64,000 nucleotides of DNA, from NCBI RefSeq assembly GCF_016894265.1, contig NZ_CP069791.1:372001-436000 (forward strand), in the 5' to 3' direction. This stretch comes from Corynebacterium tuberculostearicum. GTDB taxonomy: Bacteria; Actinomycetota; Actinomycetes; Mycobacteriales; Mycobacteriaceae. Shown piece by piece: positions 28,534 through 37,018 of the stretch. The notes under the pieces are model-generated. The model was not told the DNA's origin, made no database searches, and saw only the letters and a list, made by a program, of their open reading frames with translations. Each line of letters begins with the position of its first letter. The first letter of the stretch is position 1. The translations under genes and the position numbers were made by a program.

Positions 28534-29562
28534 GTGAGTTCTCAAGATGTTCAACGCCCCATCTGCATTATCGGCCTCGGCCTCATCGGCGGCTCTTTGC
28601 TGCGCGATCTCGCCGGATACAATCACCCCGTTTTTGGCTACAACCACTCCACGTCCGGCGCCCGCACTGCAGTAAAACAGGGTTTTGACGTCACCGATGT
28701 TCTTCCGGCGATTTTGACCCGCGCGGAGACGGAGAACGCGCTCATTGTCATAGCCGTGCCTATGGGCGCGGTGGGCGAGGTGCTCGACGCCATTCAGGAG
28801 CACGCGCCGAGCTGCGGTATTACGGACGTCGTTTCCGTTAAGACAGCCGTACGCCAGCAGGTATTGGAGCGCGGAATGGAGTCGCGCTACGTGGGCGGCC
28901 ACCCGATGGCGGGCACGTCCAAGTCCGGTTGGGATAACTCGCAGAAGGACCTGTTCCGCCGCGCGGCGTGGGGCATTACCTATGACTACGCCGCCGAGTG
29001 TGAGGCGCGCGGGGAAAAGATTCCGAAGCAGTGGATTGAGACCTTCACCGAGGTCGTGCGCATGACCCAGATGGTGCACGCAGAGGCGGTTCCTATCCGC
29101 GTGGCTAATCACGATGCCGCGGTGGCGCGCATTTCCCACCTGCCACACGTCTTTGCGGAGATCCTCGCCGTGGTGGGCGATAACGGCGGAATCCTGGCAC
29201 AGTCCCTGTCTGCCGGTTCTTTCAAAGACGCTACCCGCGTGGCCGGCACGCACCCGGAGCTGGTGCAGCAGATGTGCGAGACCAATGCGCCGGCGCTGGT
29301 GGAAGCATTGGACGAGGCCTTGGACTTGCTGCGCGATGCCCGAGAAAAGCTCGATTCCCCCGAGCCTTCCATCGCTGAGCTTACCGACGCCGGCTACCGC
29401 GCCCGCACCCGCATCGATGCCCGCTCCGGCGCGCGCAAGGAATCGGTCTCCCCGGTCAAGATTTCTTCGCGCCCGGTGCTGCGCCTGCACCCAGGCGGCC
29501 CGAAGTGGGTGGCACAGTTGCGCCAATCCGAGTCCCTGGGCGGACGCATCGAGATTTTCTAG
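28534..29562 (+). CDS. tyrA: Prephenate dehydrogenase
   Basis: An NAD(P)-dependent enzyme of tyrosine synthesis. The 342-residue product has an N-terminal Rossmann motif (IIGLGLIGGS, residues about 12-21), the conserved GGHPMAGTSKSGW substrate motif and the helical dimer domain with ISHLPHVFAE. Some corynebacterial TyrA act on arogenate; the sequence alone does not settle this. The GTG start sits 7 bases after CACAAT, a possible -10 for a leaderless mRNA. It is divergent from the tadA operon and its TAG stop shares CTAG with the protease gene. Confidence 0.92.
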   Translation: MSSQDVQRPICIIGLGLIGGSLLRDLAGYNHPVFGYNHSTSGARTAVKQGFDVTDVLPAILTRAETENALIVIAVPMGAVGEVLDAIQEHAPSCGITDVVSVKTAVRQQVLERGMESRYVGGHPMAGTSKSGWDNSQKDLFRRAAWGITYDYAAECEARGEKIPKQWIETFTEVVRMTQMVHAEAVPIRVANHDAAVARISHLPHVFAEILAVVGDNGGILAQSLSAGSFKDATRVAGTHPELVQQMCETNAPALVEALDEALDLLRDAREKLDSPEPSIAELTDAGYRARTRIDARSGARKESVSPVKISSRPVLRLHPGGPKWVAQLRQSESLGGRIEIF

Positions 29563-30593
29563 CCCTTGCGGCCGCGGTTGCGCAGACGGGGAATCCGCGC
29601 CAGCACCGCGGCGGCGATCAGGCCGATGGCGGCTATGCCCGCATAGAGCCCCGCATGATCTGCACTGGTCTGCGGGGTTTTCGGCGGTTCAGGGGTGGTC
29701 TTAGCGGAAAGGATGGCGCCTTTATCGCGGTCGCTCACCACGCCTTCTATCCAATCCTTGGTGCCGGCCAGCGTGGTGATTGCCGCGCTTGGCGAGGGCA
29801 AGTCCGGATCCCCATTCGCCGTTCCCGCGGTGGCCAGGCCGGCAAGCTTTCCGTCGACGAAGAAGGGACCGCCGGAGTCACCGCCCTGCATGCCGGCGCG
29901 GCCGGTGGAGTGCACATCAAGGATCGCGCTTTCAATCAGCGGCATCGCTTCGCCGGCCGGCACACTTTCTGTCCCCTCTGGTGCGCTGAGCCCCGGCATG
30001 GCCTCGGCCGCAGGAATGCTTTCTCCGCCAGCGGCATCCTCGGCGGCAACCTCGGCGCCAACCTCGGAGGCGTCTGCGGCACCTGGTGCGGTGGAGCTGG
30101 CGGGGCTAGCAGGGTCGGCGCCGAGGAACTCGGCCACTTCCATCTCCGCCTGCGGCAGCTGGCCACGGCGTGCCATGGAGGAACTGCTGCTCCAGCCGTA
30201 AAGCGTGCCGCGCTGGCCAGGTTCTGGCACGTGAGTGGAAATCTCGGCCGAGGTGGTGTCGGTGACGGGGGTGGTGAGGTGGAGAAGGGCGGCGTCGGCA
30301 AGCGGGGATAGTGCCCACGAATCAGCGTCGTAGGTGGTGCCATTGATGCAGGCCTGCGTGCCCTCATTGTTGACGGACTCGAGGCAGTGGCGGGCGGTAA
30401 GCACCCACTGGGTAGCCACGAGGGTGCCGGTGCAATCACCGAAGCTGCCCACGCGCCCGATTTTCAACTGCGCCACGGTGCGAGACGCCGCCGAGTCTGG
30501 GGCCGGCTCACCGTGCTCGAGGGCACTGGCAGGGGCGGCGGTTAATGCCACGATGCCGGCGGTAAGGAGAGCGGGGAAGATTTTGTGCTGCAT
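29559..30593 (-). CDS. Secreted trypsin-like serine protease, membrane-anchored
   Basis: 344 residues: a signal peptide (cleavage likely after ASA, residue 24), a chymotrypsin-fold domain with His69 (LTARHC), Asp100 (LADAALL) and Ser240 (GGDSGGPFF), and a C-terminal membrane helix (about 318-336) followed by RLRNRGRKG, a cell-wall/membrane anchor. An Ala/Glu/Ser-rich insert of about 60 residues (158-218) separates the Asp and Ser parts. Targets are unknown. The next minus-strand gene ends 3 bases upstream of its start, so the two may be co-transcribed. Confidence 0.87.
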   Translation of the reverse strand: MQHKIFPALLTAGIVALTAAPASALEHGEPAPDSAASRTVAQLKIGRVGSFGDCTGTLVATQWVLTARHCLESVNNEGTQACINGTTYDADSWALSPLADAALLHLTTPVTDTTSAEISTHVPEPGQRGTLYGWSSSSSMARRGQLPQAEMEVAEFLGADPASPASSTAPGAADASEVGAEVAAEDAAGGESIPAAEAMPGLSAPEGTESVPAGEAMPLIESAILDVHSTGRAGMQGGDSGGPFFVDGKLAGLATAGTANGDPDLPSPSAAITTLAGTKDWIEGVVSDRDKGAILSAKTTPEPPKTPQTSADHAGLYAGIAAIGLIAAAVLARIPRLRNRGRKG

Positions 30594-30595
30594 GA

Positions 30596-31519
30596 TTAGT
30601 CCTTCTTTCCGGCAGGAACGGCGATGGCGATGGTCTTAGCGACGGCCCATTCGGCCGGCCCCTTCCCTATCAGGCGGCGCCATAGGCTCGCGAGGACGAG
30701 GAAGAAGGCGATAAACGCGCAGGCCCACCCGGTGTTGTGGAGGGAGACGTGGCTCTGCCAGTAGTAAGCGGTGAGCACATGCAGGATGTAGATGCTTAGC
30801 GACATCGCCCCCAGCGCAGCAAAGGGATACGCCAGCTTAGGCACCGCTCGACCGATAAGCAGGCATAGGTGGAGGACGATGGCGGCGACGGCGATGGATA
30901 GGACAATCTCTCCTAGCACGCCGGTGTGGCCGGTAAAACGCAGCCAGCCTGGCATATCCGGGTTAAAGCGGAAGTAAAAGCCGGCAGCCGCAACGGCTGC
31001 TGCGATGCCGGTGGACACCCACTGGGCAGCAGCACGGGAGCTGCGGATATAGACCTCATAGAGCAGCATGCCAGCGAGGAAATAAGCACAATAGGCCAGC
31101 AGCGGATAGACCTGCGGAAGGGTCAGCGGCGCATATTTTATAGTCGCGGCGGCGGTGGCAGCGGCGAGGAGCAGGAGCTTCCACCACCAGCGCAGCGGCG
31201 GAACCCAGGACACCAAGATCATCGTGATGCCGATGACCACGAGGACGATTTGAATCTCACCGCCCACGGGCAGCAGGGCGAGGCCGATAAGCGTAATTAT
31301 GCAGCCGCGAGCGATGATGCGCAGGAACGTCGTCGCCGTGAAATCGCGGGAAATAAGCATCAACGTGACGCCGGCCAGAACGGCGAATAGTGCTGCGGGC
31401 AGGCCATTTAAAATGACCTTGGTATGCCACACCAATGAGGCCATATGCAGAACTATCATGCCGATAATCGCAAGTGAGCGGACTATATCGAGCCCTACAA
31501 TGCGCGAGGGTGCTAACAC
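30596..31519 (-). CDS. Acyltransferase-like polytopic membrane protein
   Basis: 307 residues with about nine or ten helices. The N-terminus RIVGLDIVRSLAIIGMIVLH resembles the R-x-x-x-D-x-x-R-x-x-A-x-x-G-M start of DUF418/DUF1624 and acyltransferase-3-type proteins, which move acyl groups onto envelope sugars. The product is therefore probably an envelope-modifying acyltransferase, but no substrate can be named. The GTG start is supported by AAGGAG 9 bases upstream. The protease gene follows 2 bases after the stop. Confidence 0.65.
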   Translation of the reverse strand: MLAPSRIVGLDIVRSLAIIGMIVLHMASLVWHTKVILNGLPAALFAVLAGVTLMLISRDFTATTFLRIIARGCIITLIGLALLPVGGEIQIVLVVIGITMILVSWVPPLRWWWKLLLLAAATAAATIKYAPLTLPQVYPLLAYCAYFLAGMLLYEVYIRSSRAAAQWVSTGIAAAVAAAGFYFRFNPDMPGWLRFTGHTGVLGEIVLSIAVAAIVLHLCLLIGRAVPKLAYPFAALGAMSLSIYILHVLTAYYWQSHVSLHNTGWACAFIAFFLVLASLWRRLIGKGPAEWAVAKTIAIAVPAGKKD

Positions 31520-31696
31520 CTAGCGTTCTCCTTCAAGACGGAGGGGAACGCGTCGCCACGCTCCCCTTGTTAATAAAGACTTTCTTTTTCTACTAAGTCT
31601 GTCTGGAAGGTTGCTGCAAATATTTTATACGTGTCCTGCATTTTATAAGTGGATTGAGTGAGACTTGTGTGGAGCACGGTGTACAGCGGTGCGGGA

Positions 31697-31888
31697 CTAG
31701 TCACGGAAGGAACTATCGCGGCGCTTGCGCGAACGGGAAGGATCGGCGGCCAGCTTTAGAAGCGGGGCTGCGGCGATGCCGATGGCCAAGCCGGCCAAAA
31801 AGAGCCAGAACATGCCAGAGCCCAGCCACAGCATTAAGCCAAGGATGGCGCCGGCAATGAGGCCGGAAACAAGCGAGGAAGACTTCAT
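31697..31888 (-). CDS. Small two-helix membrane protein
   Basis: 63 residues: MKSSSLVSGLIAGAILGLML, a second hydrophobic stretch, and a basic tail (RSRKRRD). No family recognised. Two membrane helices with a cytoplasmic basic end are likely. The region upstream of its start holds the tRNA-Arg terminator and the IS remnant, so it may be expressed from its own promoter. Confidence 0.55.
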   Translation of the reverse strand: MKSSSLVSGLIAGAILGLMLWLGSGMFWLFLAGLAIGIAAAPLLKLAADPSRSRKRRDSSFRD

Positions 31889-31923
31889 AGATCGAGACCT
31901 GGGTGAGGCGGGCTAAGATACAA

Positions 31924-31950
31924 GAAAAGCCGCCCGAAGGCGGCTGATTT
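31924..31950 (-). terminator. Displaced terminator of tRNA-Arg
   Basis: GCCGCC and GGCGGC form a hairpin with a CGAA/TTCG loop; on the minus strand TTTTC follows. It lies right beside the left copy of the 16-bp repeat, so before the insertion it would have stood about 20 bases after the tRNA-Arg gene. It now lies about 460 bases away. Confidence 0.75.
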
Positions 31951-31964
31951 TGTGCGCCCGGAGG
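31949..31964. repeat. Left 16-bp direct repeat (copy of the tRNA-Arg 3' end)
   Basis: TTTGTGCGCCCGGAGG is identical to 32407-32422, which covers the last 12 bases of tRNA-Arg and 4 bases beyond. The two copies flank the 442-bp element exactly. Confidence 0.85.
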
Positions 31965-32406
31965 TGTCTGAGTTCATGACATATTTGACAGTCTGTGCCT
32001 GAGGGAATCGTCGTGATGCTTGACAGGTGAGCCGCGACATATTTGACGCTTAGGGCTACCTTACCGTGTCGGGTGATGCTTGACTGGTGAGTCGGGACAT
32101 GTTTGACACTATGAACAGTCCTAACCGCAATATGGCCATCGTCAAAGCTGTACGCCAATCCGGTGGCGTCGAAATAGAGTGCGGCCATTCAGGGCCTAAG
32201 GCACCTTCTAGAGCCCAAGAGGGAAAGGGCTCCGCCCGTCAGACGTAGGTGTTCTTACGGCGTCTTGGTACTGCTGCTTGGAACGATGCGCCCTGGCACT
32301 GCTCGCCTGATCGAAGAAACCGGCACCCCAGAACAAAAAGCAACTGGAATGCCGGTTTGTTAACGATGTCGCGACTCATCTGTCAAACATGTCGCGACTC
32401 ATGACA
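31965..32406. mobile_element. Decayed IS481-type element (442 bp)
   Basis: The element begins TGTCTGAG and ends CATGACA, and lies exactly between 16-bp direct repeats. Terminal repeats are visible: GAGTCGGGACATGTTTGACA (32090-32109) against TGTCAAACATGTCGCGACTC (32381-32400), 19 of 20 matching inverted. The left side carries three direct copies of this site (centred on GACAT at 31978, 32036 and 32096, about 60 bases apart) and the right side two. Inside are only the first codons of a transposase and a hairpin (AAACCGGCA 32317 / TGCCGGTTT 32350). Most of the transposase is deleted. Family assignment rests on the repeats and the N-terminal peptide. Confidence 0.7.
32111..32248 (+). pseudogene. 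N-terminal remnant of an IS481-family transposase
   Basis: A 45-codon frame starting MNSPNRNMAIVKAVRQSG, which resembles the helix-turn-helix start of IS481-type transposases. After this the sequence (GVEIECGHSGPKAP and on) no longer looks like a transposase, and the DDE catalytic domain is missing. It is a deleted gene. Confidence 0.6.
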
Positions 32407-32422
32407 TTTGTGCGCCCGGAGG
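32407..32422. repeat. Right 16-bp direct repeat overlapping tRNA-Arg
   Basis: Original copy of TTTGTGCGCCCGGAGG at the 3' end of tRNA-Arg. Duplicated at 31949-31964. Either a long target-site duplication or an att-like core. Confidence 0.85.
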
Positions 32423-32483
32423 GATTCGAACCCCCAACCTTCTGATCCGTAGTCAGATGCTCTATCCGTTGAGCTACGGGCGC
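32411..32483 (-). tRNA. tRNA-Arg(ACG)
   Basis: GCGCCCG acceptor with CGGGCGC, D-arm AGCTCAACGGATAGAGC, anticodon stem TCTGA/TCAGA around CTACGGA giving ACG, and T-arm GGGGGTTCGAATCCC. Discriminator A; CCA not encoded. The A34 is the substrate of TadA, encoded at 27.6-28.0 kb. The IS remnant begins 4 bases beyond its 3' end. Confidence 0.96.
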
Positions 32484-32602
32484 AGACCGTTGGTAAGCAG
32501 TGCGTGTGCTCTGCTGTGCAACGAGAATTTACTATACCCACGGTCCGGAAAACTAACAAATCGCCTGTTCACCCGCCGTTCACCTGACGGAAACGGAGGC
32601 AA

Positions 32603-33676
32603 TTAGGAAGCGATGAGGGCGGCAACTTCGGCGTCGGAAAGCAAGGCACCCTGAAGCGCCCTGAGGGTGGACCGGTGATCGAAGTCGATACCGATAAGGA
32701 CAATTTCGGTACCGGGCGTCACATCATTTGCAGCCCAGAGCGAAGCGGGCAGGATTTGAAGGTTAGGCCCAGCCTGCTGCCAAGCGTGGGCGAGTTGAAG
32801 ATCGGTATCGAGCCAGCAATACCCCTTAGAGCGCACCAGGCCGGTACTGGCACGAAGGGCGGCGAGCAGACGGTCGCGGTTAAAGGGGCGGTCGGCGCGG
32901 AAAACGACGGAGGAAATGCCATATTCCTCGGTTTCGGGCGTGTGCGGCTTAGCCAGCTCCTCGGCGTAGCCATGGTAAGTCGCGGCAGTGGCGGCGTCGT
33001 ACAGGTGGGCATCAAGGACCAGCCGTGGGTCAATGGCACCATCGGTGACCATTACGACTCGAGCACGGGGGTTCATAGCGCGAACGGTCGCGATGACACG
33101 TTCGGTTTCGGCAGCATCAACCAGATCGGTCTTGGTAACAAGGATGAGGTCAGCAAACTCGACTTGGTCCACGAGTAGGTCCGCCACGGTGCGATCATCG
33201 CTGGGTGTGGCCTCAATATTCTCGGACGCGAGGCTCTTGCCGCGACGCAGGTAATCAAGAAAGGTGGAAGCATCCACGAGAGAGACCATGGTGTCAATAG
33301 GGGCGACGTCGGCAAGCGTGGTGCCGTCCGCAAACTCCCATTCAAAGGTGGCGGCCACGGGCATAGGCTCGGAAATACCAGTGGACTCGATGACGATCTG
33401 ATCGAAGCGGCCGGAGCGGGCCAGCTTACCTACGGATTCGATGAGATCTTCGCGCAGGGTGCAGCAGATACAGCCATTGGATAGCTCGACAAAGCGGTCC
33501 TCGCCGCGCTCGAGGTGCCCTTCGCCAGCAACGAGGGCGGCATCGATATTTACCTCGGAGAAGTCGTTGACGATGACGGCAAGCTTGCGCCCTTCGCGGT
33601 TGGCAAGCAGGTGGTTCAAGAGCGTGGTTTTTCCGCTGCCCAAAAATCCGGACAGTACAGTAACGGGTGTAGCCAT
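32603..33676 (-). CDS. CobW/COG0523-family metal-handling GTPase
   Basis: A 357-residue G3E GTPase with Walker [10 protein letters not shown] (about 9-17), the metal-binding [11 protein letters not shown] motif, TKTDL (guanine specificity) and a C-terminal CobW domain. Members deliver zinc or cobalt; those near Zur sites work under zinc shortage. Here a palindrome with a Zur-like core (CTAATG...CATTAG) lies directly upstream and reaches into the start codon, which supports a zinc role. It has no cobalamin neighbours. The exact client is unknown. Confidence 0.87.
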   Translation of the reverse strand: MATPVTVLSGFLGSGKTTLLNHLLANREGRKLAVIVNDFSEVNIDAALVAGEGHLERGEDRFVELSNGCICCTLREDLIESVGKLARSGRFDQIVIESTGISEPMPVAATFEWEFADGTTLADVAPIDTMVSLVDASTFLDYLRRGKSLASENIEATPSDDRTVADLLVDQVEFADLILVTKTDLVDAAETERVIATVRAMNPRARVVMVTDGAIDPRLVLDAHLYDAATAATYHGYAEELAKPHTPETEEYGISSVVFRADRPFNRDRLLAALRASTGLVRSKGYCWLDTDLQLAHAWQQAGPNLQILPASLWAANDVTPGTEIVLIGIDFDHRSTLRALQGALLSDAEVAALIAS

Positions 33677-33711
33677 TCCCTAATGGTAACGTTTTTCATT
33701 AGGGAATGGCT
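33671..33711. promoter_or_regulatory. Perfect 15-bp inverted repeat with Zur-like core at the GTPase start
   Basis: AGCCATTCCCTAATG (33671-33685) and CATTAGGGAATGGCT (33697-33711) are perfect reverse complements around an 11-base centre. The inner part TAATGAAAAACGTTACCATTA (read on the minus strand, 33681-33701) resembles an actinobacterial Zur box. The outer part includes the GTPase start codon, so the transcript start region is itself palindromic. Confidence 0.6.
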
Positions 33712-33726
33712 ACGAAGCTCCTAATC

Positions 33727-35301
33727 TTAAATGGACAGGCCGAAGATTGGCACTGCCAGCAAGTACACCGTCAGCGTGATGAGGAAGATGCCGATGATAT
33801 TGAGGCCAAGGCCACCCTTGATCATCTCGCCAATCTTGACGTAGCCAGAACCATAGGCAATGGCGTTCGGCGGGGTAGCGACAGGAAGCATGAATGCGCA
33901 GGTTGCCGCGAGGGCCACCGGGATGGTGAGGAGAAGGACGTTGATATCGCCATCGGCAGTAAGCCCCACGCCCACGGCAACACCACCCATAATCGGGATA
34001 AACGTAGCCGCCGTCGCGGTATTGGAGGTGATCTCCGTCAGGAAGAGCACCAGCGCAGCCACGGCAGAGACGATGAGGACAACCGGCAGGACGCTTAGCC
34101 CCTTGGCCATCTCACCAATCCACAGGGACAGGCCGGAGGAATTAAAGACCGAGGACAGCGACAGGCCGCCGCCGAAGAGCAGGAGGACGTCCCACGGCAT
34201 TTCATTGGCCGTCTTCCAGTCCAGCAAACGGATGCGGCGCTGGTTATCCGCGGGCAGGATAAAGAGCAAGGTGCCGGCGGCGATACCCACGATGGCATCG
34301 TCATAATTCTCAAATTTCTTGAGGACCAAAGGCAGGGTAACCCAGGCTGCGGCGGCGAGGACAAAGATGATGCCGGTCATGATCTGAGGGCGGGTCCAGG
34401 GGCCGAGTGCCTTAATTTCGTCGTTAATGAGCTCGCGCCCGCCTGGAATATCCTTCATCTCCGGCTTGAAAATGGTGATAAGCAGGGCCCAGGCAATCAG
34501 CAAGAAGATCACGGCGAGCGGCACACCAACCGCCATCCACCGGCCAAAGCCGAGGGTCACGCCCCAGGTATCGGCCATATATGCATTAAGGAAGGCATTC
34601 GGCGGGGTGCCGATGAGCGTACCCAGCGAACCGATGGAGGCGGAATACGCGATACCGAGCATCAGTGCCGTGGCAAACTTCTTCTGCTTATCCCAACCAC
34701 CTACGGTTTCCGCGGTCAGCGCGAGCACCGAGGTACCGATCGGCAGCATCACCACTGCCGTGGCGGTATTAGATACCCACATGGACAAGAAGCCGGTGGC
34801 CAGCATGAATCCCAAGATCAGGCGCTTGGGCGAGGTGCCGATGATCTTCACCACGTACAGCGCTAGGCGGCGGTGCAGGTTCCAGCGCTGCAGGGCAAGC
34901 GCGATAAGGAAGCCACCCATGAACAAGAAAATGGTGGCGGACGCGTATGGGGCGCCTACTTCCTTAATCGTGCCCACCCCGGCGAGCGGGAAGATGACCA
35001 GCGGCAGCAGCGCGGTGGCGGCGAGCGGAATGGCCTCGGTCATCCACCACACGCCCATCAAAATGGTTACTGCGGCGACGGTGCGGATGGCACTAAGCGT
35101 GTACTCGGCTTCCGGATCTGCACCCGCGGAGCCCTGTACGGTCTCGATCGCATTCGAGGGAAAGATAAAGAAGACCAGTACGGCCAAACCCAAGCCGATG
35201 AAAAGGCCGATGAACTGGCGGCGCCACTCGCTGCGCGGCGCCCCGGGGGCCTCGTCACCTTCGGTGTGGGCGGTAGATTCGTGAGTATGCGGGGTGGTCA
35301 T
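33727..35301 (-). CDS. dccT: DASS-family sodium/dicarboxylate symporter
   Basis: A 524-residue transporter with about twelve helices. It has the SLC13/DASS features: MTEAIPLAATALLPLVIFPL near the first half, SNTATAVVMLPIG (sodium and substrate site), and the repeat-related TSNTATAATFIPIMGG in the second half. It would take up succinate, fumarate or malate with Na+. The length and sequence fit C. glutamicum DccT, hence the name, with moderate certainty. AAGGAG before the ATG marks the start. A hydrophilic His/Glu-rich N-terminus of about 28 residues precedes the first helix. Confidence 0.82.
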   Translation of the reverse strand: MTTPHTHESTAHTEGDEAPGAPRSEWRRQFIGLFIGLGLAVLVFFIFPSNAIETVQGSAGADPEAEYTLSAIRTVAAVTILMGVWWMTEAIPLAATALLPLVIFPLAGVGTIKEVGAPYASATIFLFMGGFLIALALQRWNLHRRLALYVVKIIGTSPKRLILGFMLATGFLSMWVSNTATAVVMLPIGTSVLALTAETVGGWDKQKKFATALMLGIAYSASIGSLGTLIGTPPNAFLNAYMADTWGVTLGFGRWMAVGVPLAVIFLLIAWALLITIFKPEMKDIPGGRELINDEIKALGPWTRPQIMTGIIFVLAAAAWVTLPLVLKKFENYDDAIVGIAAGTLLFILPADNQRRIRLLDWKTANEMPWDVLLLFGGGLSLSSVFNSSGLSLWIGEMAKGLSVLPVVLIVSAVAALVLFLTEITSNTATAATFIPIMGGVAVGVGLTADGDINVLLLTIPVALAATCAFMLPVATPPNAIAYGSGYVKIGEMIKGGLGLNIIGIFLITLTVYLLAVPIFGLSI

Positions 35302-35561
35302 ACCGCGCGCTCCTTCACTTAGAGGGGATTGTGCTGTGGGTTATGCTCCGTATTTCCCAGTTTATTAGCTAGGCCGAGGCAGCAGACCGAAAGTTATCCA
35401 GTTCACTGCGAAGCATGCACTGACCATACAAAACATGTGACGCAGAAACCATATCCCGCCACACACAGTCACCCCCGCACCCCCGTAGAGCACACACTGC
35501 ACCTGCCCGAAACCAGAAATGACCCCACCACTTCCCCACCCCCGAACCGTAGGGAGGCGCG

Positions 35562-36926
35562 CTAGATACCCAGCACGGTCTTGGCAATCAGGAAGTAGAT
35601 AATCAGGCCCGTGGCATCGCAGAAGGTAGAGATGAAGGGGTTGGAAAAGACCGCCGGATCGGCGCCGATGGTCTTAGCCACGATGGGCATAAGCCCGCCG
35701 ACGGTCGCGGAAATGGAACAGATCAAAAACAGCGTCGAGCCGATGACGAGGCCGATGCTTAGGCCATAGACCAGGGTGGCCAGCGCCAGGCCGGCTAGTC
35801 CCAGCACAGCGCCGAGCAGCATGCCGACGCGCAGCTCGCGCCACATGACGGCGAGAAGGTCGCGCGTGCGGACGTCGCCCAGCGCCAAGGCACGCGTCAC
35901 CGTGGTAGCCGCCTGGTTGCCGGTATTTCCACCGGTACCGGTCAGCAGCGGAATAAAGAGCGAGAGAACCACAGCTTTGGCCAGTGTGTCTTCAAAGGAA
36001 TCCAGCACCTGCACCGTCAGCAGCGCAGAGACGGCCAGCACGAGCAGCCACACGATGCGCGAACGTACCAGCTTAAGCAGCGGCGTCGACAGGTACGGCT
36101 GCTGGAGAGCCTCTGTACCGCCGGCGCGAGCAGAGTCCTCGCTATCTTCTTCCTCCACGATATCGGTAGCGTCATCCCACGTCAGCAGGCCGACGAGGCG
36201 GTGCGAATCATCCACAATGGGCAACGCGAGGATATCCAATGGCAGGAACCAACGCGCGGTTTCCTCGGCATCAGCACCGGCACGAGCAAAGATGGGATCG
36301 TGCATAATATCGGCCATGGTCAAAGCGGCATCGGCGGTAAAAATTTCACGCAGGCTCACCACGCCCACCAGGCGCCGATCTTCGCGCGTGATGGGCACGG
36401 TATAGATGGTTTCTAGCTCATTCGCCGTCTCCCGCAGTTTAAATAGCGCGTCCTTAACGCTCATCTCTGGGTGGATTACGGGCACCTCGGGCGACATGCG
36501 GCGGCCCACCGACCCCTTGTCATAGCCCAACACCACGCCCGTGACATCGCGCTTGGATTGGGTCAGCGAGCGCAGCAGGCGATCCGCGATTTCTGCGGGC
36601 AGCTCATCCAGCAGGGCCACGCGGTCTTCCGGATCGAGCTCATCGAAGAACTCGTAAACATCGGCATTGCCCAGCTCATCAATGATATCGGCCTGATGTT
36701 TAGCATCCAGCGCATCGAACACCACAATGGATTTTCGCCGCGGCAATAGTCGCAAAGCCAAAGCCGCCCGGATGGCATTTTGCCGCTCGACGACGGCGAT
36801 GAGCTCCTGCAGCGGCACCTTATCCAAAAGCTCTTGCAGGCGCGGGGCCTTTTGCGGATCGATGGCATCTTCTTGCTTCAGCCACGCCTCGACGATATCG
36901 CTAGCCTGCTTGGTGGTTTCCGCCAT
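35562..36926 (-). CDS. mgtE: Magnesium transporter MgtE
   Basis: A 454-residue channel with an N-terminal superhelical domain, two CBS domains (about 130-260, MSPEVPVIHPEMSVKDALF and MHDPIFARAG), a connecting helix and five C-terminal membrane helices including the pore motif TGGNTGNQAATTVTRALALG. The acidic cytoplasmic domains sense Mg2+ and gate the pore. A GGAAGGTAGACA stretch precedes the ATG. The 260-base gap between it and the symporter gene holds no further gene or clear site that I can name. Confidence 0.93.
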   Translation of the reverse strand: MAETTKQASDIVEAWLKQEDAIDPQKAPRLQELLDKVPLQELIAVVERQNAIRAALALRLLPRRKSIVVFDALDAKHQADIIDELGNADVYEFFDELDPEDRVALLDELPAEIADRLLRSLTQSKRDVTGVVLGYDKGSVGRRMSPEVPVIHPEMSVKDALFKLRETANELETIYTVPITREDRRLVGVVSLREIFTADAALTMADIMHDPIFARAGADAEETARWFLPLDILALPIVDDSHRLVGLLTWDDATDIVEEEDSEDSARAGGTEALQQPYLSTPLLKLVRSRIVWLLVLAVSALLTVQVLDSFEDTLAKAVVLSLFIPLLTGTGGNTGNQAATTVTRALALGDVRTRDLLAVMWRELRVGMLLGAVLGLAGLALATLVYGLSIGLVIGSTLFLICSISATVGGLMPIVAKTIGADPAVFSNPFISTFCDATGLIIYFLIAKTVLGI

Positions 36927-37018
36927 CGCCCTGTCTACCTTCCTTGCCCTTGGGTATTTATTCCCCCTGAGTATTATCCTCAGCCCATTTAGACTACGCC
37001 ATGATGCAGGGAACTCCG

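Noticed and set aside
31965..32110. CRISPR-like array because of regular 60-base repeats
   Set aside because: Only three imperfect copies, no cas genes, and the repeats match the inverted ends of the IS remnant.
33706..34098. Plus-strand frame beginning ATGGCTACGAAGC beside the GTPase palindrome
   Set aside because: Its body is the reverse of the symporter gene end. The start resembles the GTPase start only because of the inverted repeat.
35302..35561. Possible gene or GlxR site between the symporter and mgtE
   Set aside because: No frame with coding character and only a half-site TGTGA; nothing can be supported.
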